64,000 nt of DNA from Candidatus Aquiluna sp. XM-24bin5 (lineage in GTDB: Bacteria > Actinomycetota > Actinomycetia > Actinomycetales > Microbacteriaceae): NCBI GenBank assembly GCA_003149555.1, contig QCWE01000001.1, positions 832,546 to 896,545 of the forward strand, read 5' to 3'. A program made the translations under genes and the position numbers. Positions 37,771 to 46,497 of the stretch are shown here, one piece after another. Position 1 is the stretch's first letter. Each line of letters begins with the position of its first letter. The notes below the pieces were generated by a model, which worked only from the letters and a program-made list of their open reading frames with translations, was not told where the DNA came from and made no database searches.

Positions 37771-37791
37771 TCTCTCAGATGATGTTGCTAA

Positions 37792-39036
37792 TTAGCCAGC
37801 GATGGCGGCGTTGATCTCGTCGATCATCTTCTGCCAACCCTCGGCGGCATCGATCTTGCCAGTCATGATGGCAGCCTCGGTTGAACCCCATGAGGCCCAT
37901 ACGCTACCCATTTCTGGAATCGATGGCATTGGAGCGGCGTTGACACCGGCAGCACCGAAGCCTGCGGTGATCTTGTCGCCCGATGCAGCCTCAAACGCAC
38001 CCTTGTGTGCTGGGATACGTCCACCGATCTCGTAGATCTCGGTCTGAGCTGCCTCGCTACCGATGTACTCACCAAGGAACTTGTTCACATACAGTGGGTC
38101 ATCGGTCTGGCTGGAGACGTAGAAGCCGCGAGCACCCATGAACTGGGAAGCGGTCTCGCCACCAACTGAAGGTAGTGAGTAGATGGAGTAGCCGTCCTCA
38201 CCAAGACCCTCACCAATTGAAGGTGCGGCCCATGGACCGGTGATCCAGCAGGCGAGGTCGCCAGCCTTCATCTCGGCCTCAACGGTTCCGTAGTCCTTGA
38301 AGGAGAAGACATCTCCGTTAGCTGCTAGCCAGTCAGCGAAAGCAAAGCCGCCCTCGCCGCCCATGCCGAGCTCTGAAGTGTAGGAGCCGTCAGCGTTCTG
38401 AACGAATACTGGAGCACCGAAAGAGGTCTGGATGTAGTACATGTGGTACGGGTCACCAGAGTCCTCACCCATTGCAACCTCAACGCCGGCTGCTACAACC
38501 TCGTCCCAGGTGGCTGGCTGCTCTGGAACCATCGAGCTGTTGCATACAAGAGCGATGTTCTCAACGCCAAATGGAAGCCCATAAAGTGCGCCATCGTAGG
38601 AGAAGGCGGAAACTGCGTTCTCGCGGAAGTCGGCAAGTGCTGCACCTAGCTCAACAGGAGCTACAACACCTGCGGCAACTAGCTGACCGGTCCAGTCGTG
38701 AGCACCAGCAAGAATGTCTGGTCCCTCACCGGTTGGAATTGCGGTGATTGCCTCGTCGCGAATCGAGCCGAAGTCCTTGATCACGAGCTCAACAGCGATG
38801 CCGGTGTCGGCTTCGAACTGTGCAGCAACGCCCTCAAGGGACTTAGCAACCATGTCATCTGCCCATACGGTTAGGGTCTCGATGTCTGGAGTGTCCTCTG
38901 CAGGAGCCTCCGACTCGGTTGCGGTAGAGGTTGCGGTTGGCTCAGCCTCTTCTTCGGCTGCACAACCAGATAGAACTAGCGCTGAAACTGCGGCAACTGC
39001 GCCGACAGCAAACAGGCTGCGCTTAGTGGTTTTCAA
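37792..39036 (-). CDS. malE: Maltodextrin-binding lipoprotein MalE
   Basis: 414 residues from TTG at 39036, chosen because GAAAGGTG lies 7 nt upstream and the lipoprotein signal starts right there; the upstream open frame covers the promoter and operators. Signal KTTKRSLFAV... ends in lipobox LSGC, followed by an acidic Ser/Thr linker. The core matches maltose/cyclodextrin-binding proteins (GEGPDILAGAHDWTGQLVAAGV, DLACWITGPWAAP). It captures sugar outside the membrane for MalFG. Confidence 0.94.
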   Translation of the reverse strand: MKTTKRSLFAVGAVAAVSALVLSGCAAEEEAEPTATSTATESEAPAEDTPDIETLTVWADDMVAKSLEGVAAQFEADTGIAVELVIKDFGSIRDEAITAIPTGEGPDILAGAHDWTGQLVAAGVVAPVELGAALADFRENAVSAFSYDGALYGLPFGVENIALVCNSSMVPEQPATWDEVVAAGVEVAMGEDSGDPYHMYYIQTSFGAPVFVQNADGSYTSELGMGGEGGFAFADWLAANGDVFSFKDYGTVEAEMKAGDLACWITGPWAAPSIGEGLGEDGYSIYSLPSVGGETASQFMGARGFYVSSQTDDPLYVNKFLGEYIGSEAAQTEIYEIGGRIPAHKGAFEAASGDKITAGFGAAGVNAAPMPSIPEMGSVWASWGSTEAAIMTGKIDAAEGWQKMIDEINAAIAG

Positions 39037-39127
39037 TAGAGCACCTTTCAGTACCTGAAACGGAAATAGATAAGCCTGCAAAGGCAAGCCCCTATAGTTC
39101 ACTCCTAGCGAATCGATGGTGCAAACT

Positions 39128-39141
39128 TGTAAACGCTTACA
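39128..39141. promoter_or_regulatory. LacI-family operator 1 of the mal locus
   Basis: TGTAAACGCTTACA, extended to TTGTAAACGCTTACAA, is a near-palindrome with a central CG, as in LacI/MalR operators. It lies about 90 bp upstream of malE. Confidence 0.75.
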
Positions 39142-39194
39142 ACGATAACAAGTGCGTAACAAACGGCATCTGCCCCCAGAATTTAGCACTATTC

Positions 39195-39208
39195 TGTAAA
39201 CGATTACA
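39195..39208. promoter_or_regulatory. LacI-family operator 2 of the mal locus
   Basis: TGTAAACGATTACA differs from operator 1 at one base and lies 67 bp from it, about 97 bp upstream of the first alpha-glucosidase start. The pair could serve both divergent transcripts or support looping. Confidence 0.72.
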
Positions 39209-39304
39209 TACGCGAATTTATTGGCAAAAGCCCGCATTTTGCCGCTTCTTCAGTGGAATTTCACCTGCAGCCAACAGCAAGAATCAAGGCCTAAGATTTC
39301 GCTC

Positions 39305-40963
39305 ATGACCCACGCCTCAGCTCCATCCGCAGCGCCTGAAAAATGGTGGCGCAATGCAGTCATCTACCAGATTTACCCCCGCAGCTTTGCTGACGGGAAC
39401 GGAGATGGCATGGGAGACCTCAAGGGCGTTGAGGCAAGACTTGAAGCGCTTAGCGACCTGGGTGTCGATGCGATCTGGTTCTCACCATTTATGACCTCTC
39501 CCCAAAAGGATGCCGGCTACGACGTCAGCGACTACACGGACATTGACCCACTTTTCGGGACACTTGCGGACTTTGACGACGTGTTGGCCAAGGCCCACAA
39601 GCTTGGCCTCAAGGTAATCGTGGACCTGGTGCCAAACCATTCTTCGAGTGAGCACCCGCTCTTCAAGGCAGCACTTGCATCGCCCAAGGGTTCCATGGAG
39701 CGTAGCTACTACCACTTTGCAGATGGCAAAGGTGAGACTGGGGAGCTTCCGCCAAACAACTGGCAGTCAGTATTTGGAGGACCGGCCTGGACCAGGACCA
39801 AAGATGGCCAGTGGTATCTACACATCTTCGATTCCTCCCAACCCGATTTCAACTGGGACAACCCCGAGGTTGAGAAGTTTTTCCACTCGGTGCTGAGGTT
39901 CTGGCTGGACAGGGGCGTTGATGGCTTCAGGGTGGACGTTGCCCACGCGCTAATCAAAGAGTCAGGACTCCCAGACGTCGACGAGCTCACCAGCTCGATG
40001 ACCGGAAGCGAAGACCAGCCGACAGAGGATAAGCCTCACCCCCACTGGGGCCAAGAGGGTGTGCACGACATCATCAGAGGTTTCCGCAAGGTCGTCGACG
40101 AATACGAGAACCGGGCCATGGCTGCAGAGGCCTGGATATTGCCGCTGAGCAAGATGGCCAAGTGGGTGAGGGAAGACGAATACCACCAGGCCTTTAACTT
40201 CGAATACCTAGCCACCGAGTGGGAGGCAAAGCGACTCAAAGAAGTTGTCGAAGAGTCGCTAGAAGAGTTTGGAGCGGTTGGGGCTCCCAGCACCTGGGTG
40301 CTTTCGAACCACGATGTGATCAGGCACGTAACCCGGCTCTCATATGACGAGATTCCCAAGCAGGGCGATGGCATTGGTCCTGACTACCCCCAACCAGACG
40401 AGGCCAAAGGCCAAAGAATTGGACGTGCCGCGAGCGCCTTCATGCTCGGTCTTCCTGGCAGCAGCTACCTCTACCAAGGCGAAGAGTTGGGCCTGCCAGA
40501 GCACACCACCTTGGAACCCGAATACCGCCAGGACCCAACCTTCTTTAGAACCAGTGGCGAGCGAGTCGGTAGAGATGGCTGCAGGGTGCCTATTCCCTGG
40601 GAGGCGGACTCCCCGGCATTTGGTTTCAACGAGACCGGAAAGAGCTGGCTGCCTCAGCCAGAGAACTACCGCAGCTACAGCCGAGACCAGCAGGAAGGCG
40701 TCGCGGGCAGCACACTTGAGCTTTACAAGAGACTCCTTAAGGTTCGCAAGGAGCTCTCGCTCGGTGACGGAAGTCTTGATTGGGATAAAAGGCTTTGCTC
40801 CGACTCCACCCTCGCCTACAAAAACGGTTCGGTGCTGGTTGTTGCCAACTTTGGTCCCGACTCACTAACCCTCCCAGCCGGAGAGGTGCTTGCCACCACG
40901 CAGCCCGATCTGGGTGTTGAAGGGATGCTTGAGCACGACCAGGTTGCCTGGATTAAGCTCTAA
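39305..40963 (+). CDS. GH13 alpha-glucosidase, first of tandem pair
   Basis: 552 residues from the ATG at 39305 (TAAGAT 7 nt upstream); the frame extends upstream to 39221 but that part overlaps promoter sequence. No signal peptide, hence cytoplasmic. GH13 motifs: DLVPNHSS (I), GFRVDVAHA (II), AMAAEAWIL (III), VLSNHDVIRH (IV). The YQIYPRSFADGNGDGMGDL start and QPDFNWDNPEV are typical of oligo-1,6-glucosidase/alpha-glucosidase enzymes. It releases glucose from imported maltodextrins. The second copy follows after 2 nt. Confidence 0.92.
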   Translation: MTHASAPSAAPEKWWRNAVIYQIYPRSFADGNGDGMGDLKGVEARLEALSDLGVDAIWFSPFMTSPQKDAGYDVSDYTDIDPLFGTLADFDDVLAKAHKLGLKVIVDLVPNHSSSEHPLFKAALASPKGSMERSYYHFADGKGETGELPPNNWQSVFGGPAWTRTKDGQWYLHIFDSSQPDFNWDNPEVEKFFHSVLRFWLDRGVDGFRVDVAHALIKESGLPDVDELTSSMTGSEDQPTEDKPHPHWGQEGVHDIIRGFRKVVDEYENRAMAAEAWILPLSKMAKWVREDEYHQAFNFEYLATEWEAKRLKEVVEESLEEFGAVGAPSTWVLSNHDVIRHVTRLSYDEIPKQGDGIGPDYPQPDEAKGQRIGRAASAFMLGLPGSSYLYQGEELGLPEHTTLEPEYRQDPTFFRTSGERVGRDGCRVPIPWEADSPAFGFNETGKSWLPQPENYRSYSRDQQEGVAGSTLELYKRLLKVRKELSLGDGSLDWDKRLCSDSTLAYKNGSVLVVANFGPDSLTLPAGEVLATTQPDLGVEGMLEHDQVAWIKL

Positions 40964-40965
40964 CA

Positions 40966-42588
40966 ATGGCATCTCACGAGCCGACGAGCGGCTCAGAATG
41001 GTGGCGCTCTGGCGTTATCTACCAGGTTTACCCGCGTAGCTTTTTGGACTCCAACGGTGATGGCATGGGAGACCTTGCTGGCATTACACAGGGCCTAGAT
41101 GCGCTCAAAGAACTCGGGGTTGATGCCGTTTGGCTCTCTCCGTTTTATCGCTCCCCCCAAAAAGACGCCGGTTATGACGTCAGTGACTACAAAGATGTAG
41201 ACCCGCTCTTTGGAACACTCGAGGATTTCGACCGGATGCTCGAGCGTGCCCATGAGCTTGGGCTCAGGGTCATGATTGACCTTGTGCCAAACCACAGCTC
41301 TGACCAGCACCAGTGGTTCCAGAACGCACTGAATTCACCGAGGGGATCCAGGGAACGCAGCTTTTACCACTTCGCAGACGGCAAGGGTGAAAACGGAGAG
41401 CTGCCACCAAACAACTGGGTTTCAATGTTTGGAGGTCCGGCGTGGACCAGAGCCCATGATGGCCAGTGGTACTGCCACCTCTTTGACTCTTCCCAGCCCG
41501 ACCTGAATTGGTCAAACCCCGAGGTCAAACGCGAATTCGAAAAAATCCTCAGGTTCTGGCTCGATAGAGGAGTCGATGGCTTCCGGGTAGATCAACCCCA
41601 CGCGATGGCAAAGCAGCAGGGCCTGCCAGACCACCCTTACGTGGCTGAGGCAGGTGCAGGGTTTATCGAGGGACGCGAGGCTCCGCCGATGTGGTTCCAA
41701 GAAGAGGTCCACGAGATCTTTAGGTCTTGGCGCAAGATCTTGGATGAGTACCCCGGTGAAAGAGCGATGTGTGGTGAGGCATATGTGCTTCCGCTAAGCC
41801 TGATGGCGAAGTGGGTAAGAGCTGATGAATTCCACCAGACCTTTAATTTCAGATTTCTGGACGCCGGTTGGAGTAAAGAGGCACTTGTGGCGGCAATCAA
41901 CGAGAGCTTCGAGGCCTTCGATGCCGTGGGAGCGCCGAGCACCTGGGTGCTCTCAAATCACGACGTGATTCGTCACGCATCAAGGTTCGGCGGAGACTAT
42001 GGCCGCGCCACAGCCTCAGACGGTATTGGTCCGGATAACCCGCAGCCCGACAACGAGCTTGGCTTGCAAACGGCAAGGGCGGCAACGCTATTTATGCTTG
42101 GCCTCCCTGGCGCGAGCTACCTGTACCAGGGTGAAGAGCTCGGCCTTCCAGAGCACACCACTCTCGCCCCGGAGCACCGGCAAGACCCAACCTTTGCAAG
42201 GACCAACGGTGCGCGAGTAGGTAGAGACGGCTGCCGAGTTCCGCTGCCTTGGGCAGAGGGAGGTCCCTCAAATGGCTTCTCTGAGGCTGCCGGTTGGCTC
42301 CCCCAGCCTGAGGCTTTTGCGCACCTATCAAGGAAGTCGCAGGATGGCCTCCGGGGGTCAACCCTTGAGCTATACAAGTCAGCGCTGCGACTAAGAAAGA
42401 AGCTCGCCCTAGGTGAGGGCAGCTTTGATTGGGTGCTGTTAGGCGATGTTCTCAGCTACAAAAACGGCAACATCACCGTGGTTCACAACTTTGGAAGTGA
42501 CCCTTGGCCCTTAGGGGGCAAAGCAATTATTCGCTCTGCAAACAAAGAGGGGCCTCTCGAGCCAAACGAGACTGCCTGGGTTATTTAG
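40966..42588 (+). CDS. GH13 alpha-glucosidase, second of tandem pair
   Basis: 540 residues, clearly a paralogue of the preceding gene along its whole length. Motifs: DLVPNHSS (I), GFRVDQPHA (II), AMCGEAYVL (III), VLSNHDVIRH (IV). In region II Val-Ala-His is replaced by Gln-Pro-His after the nucleophile Asp, and an internal segment after residue 220 differs, pointing to another linkage or chain-length preference. The stop interlocks with that of the MMPL gene (TTAG). Confidence 0.92.
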   Translation: MASHEPTSGSEWWRSGVIYQVYPRSFLDSNGDGMGDLAGITQGLDALKELGVDAVWLSPFYRSPQKDAGYDVSDYKDVDPLFGTLEDFDRMLERAHELGLRVMIDLVPNHSSDQHQWFQNALNSPRGSRERSFYHFADGKGENGELPPNNWVSMFGGPAWTRAHDGQWYCHLFDSSQPDLNWSNPEVKREFEKILRFWLDRGVDGFRVDQPHAMAKQQGLPDHPYVAEAGAGFIEGREAPPMWFQEEVHEIFRSWRKILDEYPGERAMCGEAYVLPLSLMAKWVRADEFHQTFNFRFLDAGWSKEALVAAINESFEAFDAVGAPSTWVLSNHDVIRHASRFGGDYGRATASDGIGPDNPQPDNELGLQTARAATLFMLGLPGASYLYQGEELGLPEHTTLAPEHRQDPTFARTNGARVGRDGCRVPLPWAEGGPSNGFSEAAGWLPQPEAFAHLSRKSQDGLRGSTLELYKSALRLRKKLALGEGSFDWVLLGDVLSYKNGNITVVHNFGSDPWPLGGKAIIRSANKEGPLEPNETAWVI

Positions 42589-44675
42589 TCAGCGAATTCT
42601 TTTCTTGGCCACCAGAACTTCTTGCCTGAAATAAAGGCAAGAGCGGGAACGATGATTGTTCTAACGAGCAAGGTGTCAAGCAGCACACCGATACCCACAA
42701 TGGTTCCAACCTGGGCAAGTGCGATGAGCGGCAAGACGCCCAACACCGTAAACACTGCGGCCAACAAAATTCCAGCAGAGGTTATGACGCCGCCTGTAGC
42801 ACCAAGCGCCTTCTTCATACCCTCGCGTGTTCCCAGAGTTCTCGCCTCTTCTTGAGCCCTGGTCACCAGGAAGATGCTGTAATCAACACCCAGTGCAACC
42901 AAGAACAGGAATGCCAAGATCAAAACGGTTAGATCGAGGGCCGGGAAGCCATATATGTATTGGAAGATTAGCCAGCTAGCTCCCAAGGCAGAGAAGAACG
43001 ATCCGACTACCGCAATCATCAAGAAGATTGGTGCCGCCAAAGACCTAAGCAGCAAAATCAGAATCAAGAACACGGAGATCAAAATCAGCGGCACCAGAAG
43101 CGCCTGGTCTCTTGCGGTCGCGTCCGTCACATCAAGCGTGGATGCGTCCTGACCTCCAACTAGCGCCGTGACTCCCTCCGGAAGCTCATCTAGAGTGACC
43201 CTCAAATCCCGAACCACCTGCAAAGCCTCATTTGACTCGGGCTCCGCATCAAGTACCAGCCTCAGCTCTGAGTAGTTTCCATCGCTCTGACCCTCGGAGA
43301 TTTCTGCTACTCCCGCAATGTCTACAAGCTCCCTGGCCTCGTCCAAGTACTCGCTGTCCACCACCACGATGGTCGGCGTTGCACTACCGGCGGGGAATGC
43401 GTCGGCAAGCACCTCTTGACCCAAGACTGCCTCGGGCTTCTCGATGAAGATTTCGGTTGCGCTCAGACCGTTCTTGATGCCAAGGCCTCCTGAGGCCAAG
43501 CCGCCGAGGACCGCAACTCCAATGGCGGCAACGGCGAGAGGCTTCTTGGAGACCGCCCTACCTAGCTTTGTCCAGATGGACTTCTCATAGGGATTCTTTC
43601 CGCCCACTCTTGGAACAAACGGCCAGAAGATCCAGCGGCCAAATACGACCAGGGCCGACGGCAATACCAACAGTCCTGCAACCATGGCGACCACGATTCC
43701 GACCGCTGAAACCAGACCGAGAACCTGCCTACCCTCAATCTCGGCAAGAAGCAGTAGCGCCAGCGCAACCGCGACGGTTGAGCCGGATGCCAGGATCGCA
43801 GGTCCTGCCCCGCGGATCGCAATGCGCATTGCCTCGCGGCGGTCCTCAAAGTTCAAAAGCTCCTCGCGATAGCGAGCAATGAGCAGCAACGCGTAGTTGG
43901 TGGCCGCTCCAAACACCAGAACCGACAGGATTCCTGTCACCGAACCATCTGGAACGAAGCCCAAGAAGTCGGCCACGCGTCTTGCCAAGATGCCCGCCAT
44001 TCCGTCAGCGGTGCCAACCACCGCAAGCGGAATAAGCCAGAGCACTGGTGAGCGGTAGGTGACAAGGAGCAGGACGGCGACGACTCCGGCCGTGAAGGCA
44101 AGCAGCAGGAAATCAGCACCCTCAAAGATCGAGCCGACGTCTTTGATAAACGCCTCAGGACCTGTGACATAAACATCAATGCCTGCTGGCATGTCCTCTG
44201 GTGCGAGCTCTCGCATGGTCTCCACGCGCTCAGTGGTGAGCTCGAAGTCATCGGTCGCATCGAGAGGGATAGTGATCAGTGCTGTCGTGACATCCTCAGA
44301 AATCGCGGCTGGAGGCACAAACTTCTCCCCCATCACCTCGGCATTTGAAAACTCAAGAAACTTCTCGTTTGCCCCGCCCGCGGGCATCATCTTTTGGGGG
44401 TCGAAGGTTCCCTGAATCCACTCGAGCTGAGACTCGGTGAACTCGGTGTCGGAGAAGTAGACAATGAATGCCGCGGAACCCTCCACCACATCGAAGTTCT
44501 CTTGGATCTTGGCCACCTGGACGCTCTCAGCGCTGTCAGAAAGTCCATTGGTTGGTGTGGTTTCGGTGGCCTCTAGCGGAAGCCCTACAAAAGCAAAAAC
44601 TGCGAATCCGAGAGCAACCAGCATGTTCAGAGGAGCGGTTGCCTTACCGGTCAGGTATTTCAAAAGGGTGTTCAT
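42585..44675 (-). CDS. MMPL/RND-family membrane transporter
   Basis: 696 residues. Two repeats each have one helix, a large extracytoplasmic domain and five further helices. The RND-type proton-relay motifs appear as GAATNYALLLIARYREEL and GVDYSIFLVTRAQEE; the first has Asn where Asp is frequent, while the second keeps the Asp-Tyr pair. MMPL proteins export lipids or hydrophobic compounds; the substrate is unknown. GGAG precedes the ATG by 5 nt. Confidence 0.9.
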   Translation of the reverse strand: MNTLLKYLTGKATAPLNMLVALGFAVFAFVGLPLEATETTPTNGLSDSAESVQVAKIQENFDVVEGSAAFIVYFSDTEFTESQLEWIQGTFDPQKMMPAGGANEKFLEFSNAEVMGEKFVPPAAISEDVTTALITIPLDATDDFELTTERVETMRELAPEDMPAGIDVYVTGPEAFIKDVGSIFEGADFLLLAFTAGVVAVLLLVTYRSPVLWLIPLAVVGTADGMAGILARRVADFLGFVPDGSVTGILSVLVFGAATNYALLLIARYREELLNFEDRREAMRIAIRGAGPAILASGSTVAVALALLLLAEIEGRQVLGLVSAVGIVVAMVAGLLVLPSALVVFGRWIFWPFVPRVGGKNPYEKSIWTKLGRAVSKKPLAVAAIGVAVLGGLASGGLGIKNGLSATEIFIEKPEAVLGQEVLADAFPAGSATPTIVVVDSEYLDEARELVDIAGVAEISEGQSDGNYSELRLVLDAEPESNEALQVVRDLRVTLDELPEGVTALVGGQDASTLDVTDATARDQALLVPLILISVFLILILLLRSLAAPIFLMIAVVGSFFSALGASWLIFQYIYGFPALDLTVLILAFLFLVALGVDYSIFLVTRAQEEARTLGTREGMKKALGATGGVITSAGILLAAVFTVLGVLPLIALAQVGTIVGIGVLLDTLLVRTIIVPALAFISGKKFWWPRKEFAD

Positions 44676-44731
44676 TTTTTCTCCAGTTGTACCGCTTAGA
44701 TAACCCCGCGACTACCGGAAATAATCCCCCG

Positions 44732-45334
44732 CTAGTTCAGTAGCTGGGAGATTTGATCCACGTGCTCTGCCGAAATCTGGTGTCCACCCGGATGCGTAAA
44801 ACGAGTAACCTCAGCGCCTGCTTCTCTCAGCTCTCGCTCAAAGATCTCAGAGATGGGCTCTGGGGCATACGGATCTTGCAACCCGTTTGCTATGAACACC
44901 CGCTTAGAACTCAAGTTGGCTGGTTTTTCGCTAAGTGGCTTGGTGGAGCCAAATGCGACCACTGCTACCAGGCTGCCCGGGTGCCGAATGAGGGTTGCAA
45001 GGGCAGTGTTGGCGCCATTGGAAAAACCACAGGCGAAAACGGCTCCCGCATCAAAGCCATATTCATCGCTCGCGGCATCTAAGAACTCGGCCATTTCAGA
45101 TGCCGCCCGAATCACGGAGGCCTCTACGAACTCACCTGAGGGTGTTCTCTCGAAGAACCGATTCATACCGTTTTCATTCACCAAACCCCTTGGAGATAGC
45201 AGGTTGTTGTTCGGGGTGAGGCGCTCACCCAGTGGAATTAGGTCGTGCTCATCGGCACCTGTTCCGTGCAGCAGCAGTGTGGTCGTCTTTGCACTCTTGT
45301 CTATCCAGAGGTGCGGGCGGGATAGGGCTGACAA
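44732..45334 (-). CDS. Alpha/beta hydrolase, phospholipase/carboxylesterase family (MhqD-like)
   Basis: 200 residues starting at TTG directly after the TAG of the VOC gene (GAGG 7 nt upstream). Oxyanion region LHGTGADEHD, nucleophile elbow GFSNGAN, acid Asp in GLQDPYAPEP and catalytic His in HPGGHQIS complete the triad. In Bacillus the MhqD esterase is paired with a VOC dioxygenase for quinone detoxification; the same pairing is seen here, but the substrate is inferred. Confidence 0.88.
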   Translation of the reverse strand: MSALSRPHLWIDKSAKTTTLLLHGTGADEHDLIPLGERLTPNNNLLSPRGLVNENGMNRFFERTPSGEFVEASVIRAASEMAEFLDAASDEYGFDAGAVFACGFSNGANTALATLIRHPGSLVAVVAFGSTKPLSEKPANLSSKRVFIANGLQDPYAPEPISEIFERELREAGAEVTRFTHPGGHQISAEHVDQISQLLN

Positions 45335-46273
45335 CTAAACCTCGATTCTTGGAAGGCTTGCCTGGATTTGCTCCCTGGATGGCTCTAGCCAGGGAGGGAG
45401 CCTTAGGGCCCGTCCGAGCTCTAGCAGGGGCTCATCAATGTCAAAACCTGGGCTGTCGGTTGCGATCTCAAAAAGGACCCCACCTGGCTCGCGAAAGTAG
45501 ATGCTCTTGAAGTACTGCCGGTCCATGATTTCAGTCACTGGAATCCCCTGACTGGTGAGCTCATCGCGCCATGACTCCATTGTTTGAAGATCGGGAGCAC
45601 GAAATGCCACGTGGTGAACCGTGCCACCAGCCTGCAGGCCTCTATCGCTAACACCTGCCTCAACCCGAACCATTGCTCCGCTTCCCCCTTGTCCCATCTC
45701 GAATTGGGCGGCAGAGGTGGTCTCGGTCGAGGTCTGCATACCCAGGAACTCGGTGAGCATGATGGCGGTTGGCTCAAGCTGAGCTTCGCTGAAAGTCACG
45801 GAGCTGAGGCCCTTGATCGCGTGTTCTTGTGGAATACCCGCTTTGCCATCCCAGCCGGACCTGACATCTCCCTCGACACCAACTAGCTCCAAACCCATGC
45901 CGTCATAGTCGCGAAGCAAAATCTTCTCTTGACCGTCCGATGTTGAGATGCTTTCCCGCTCTACATCAAGAGACCTAAGCCACTCATTCCACCAGCCAAG
46001 AGATTCACGTGGGATCGCGAGGGAGGTAGCAGTCGTTAGCCCGGCACCCTCCTTGCCCTGCCTAATCCCCGGCCACGGAAAGAAAGTCAGCAGTGACGAA
46101 GGAGATCCCTGCTCATCTCCGTAGTAGAGGTGCCAGACATCGGGAGCGTCGAAGTTGACGGTTTGCTTCACCAGCCTCAGGCCCAAGACCTTGGTGTAAA
46201 AATCAACATTCTTTTGGGGATCGCTTGCCAATGCGGTGACGTGGTGAAGGCCGTGGGGGCGGATGTTTGTCAT
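45335..46273 (-). CDS. VOC-family ring-cleaving dioxygenase (MhqO-like)
   Basis: 312 residues from the ATG at 46273; the open frame to 46363 runs into tRNA-Tyr. Two vicinal-oxygen-chelate modules: GLHHVTALASDPQKNVDFYTKVLG near the start and VHHVAFRAPDLQTMESW later, with metal-ligand His residues and a Glu in GGVLFEIATD. The arrangement fits MhqO/MhqE-type extradiol dioxygenases that cleave hydroquinones. Followed at once by the esterase gene. Confidence 0.87.
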   Translation of the reverse strand: MTNIRPHGLHHVTALASDPQKNVDFYTKVLGLRLVKQTVNFDAPDVWHLYYGDEQGSPSSLLTFFPWPGIRQGKEGAGLTTATSLAIPRESLGWWNEWLRSLDVERESISTSDGQEKILLRDYDGMGLELVGVEGDVRSGWDGKAGIPQEHAIKGLSSVTFSEAQLEPTAIMLTEFLGMQTSTETTSAAQFEMGQGGSGAMVRVEAGVSDRGLQAGGTVHHVAFRAPDLQTMESWRDELTSQGIPVTEIMDRQYFKSIYFREPGGVLFEIATDSPGFDIDEPLLELGRALRLPPWLEPSREQIQASLPRIEV

Positions 46274-46327
46274 GGCTAACTCAACCAGTTGAGGTTGCTT
46301 AGATTCCAGAGCTGAAACATTTCGTAA

Positions 46328-46413
46328 TGGTGGCAAGTGAGGGATTCGAACCCCCGTAGGCATACACCAGCTGATTTACAGTCAGATCCCTTTGGCCGCT
46401 TGGGTAACTTGCC
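46328..46413 (-). tRNA. tRNA-Tyr (anticodon GTA), CCA encoded
   Basis: The acceptor GGCAAGT pairs with ACTTGCC. The anticodon stem CTGA/TCAG closes loop CTGTAAA with GTA. A long variable arm and T-loop TTCGAAT are present. Discriminator A and CCA (46328-46330) are encoded; the body is 83 nt. Confidence 0.96.
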
Positions 46414-46474
46414 GTGCGCTAGGCGCGATTAGAAAGACTACCCGATTTTCAAATTGTAAAGTAGCGGTAAAAGC

Positions 46475-46488
46475 CATAAGCGTTTACA
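46475..46488. promoter_or_regulatory. LacI-family operator at the regulator's own promoter
   Basis: Read on the minus strand, TGTAAACGCTTATG matches the mal operators at 12 of 14 bases. It overlaps the TACAGT -10 (46485-46490) of the LacI gene, which lies 7 nt before its ATG, so binding would block the gene's own transcription. Confidence 0.65.
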
Positions 46489-46497
46489 GTCTTTTAC

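Noticed and set aside
39037..39237. N-terminal extension of malE to the ATG at 39237
   Set aside because: It spans both operators and encodes a Cys/Arg-rich stretch before the real signal peptide; the TTG at 39036 has a ribosome site.
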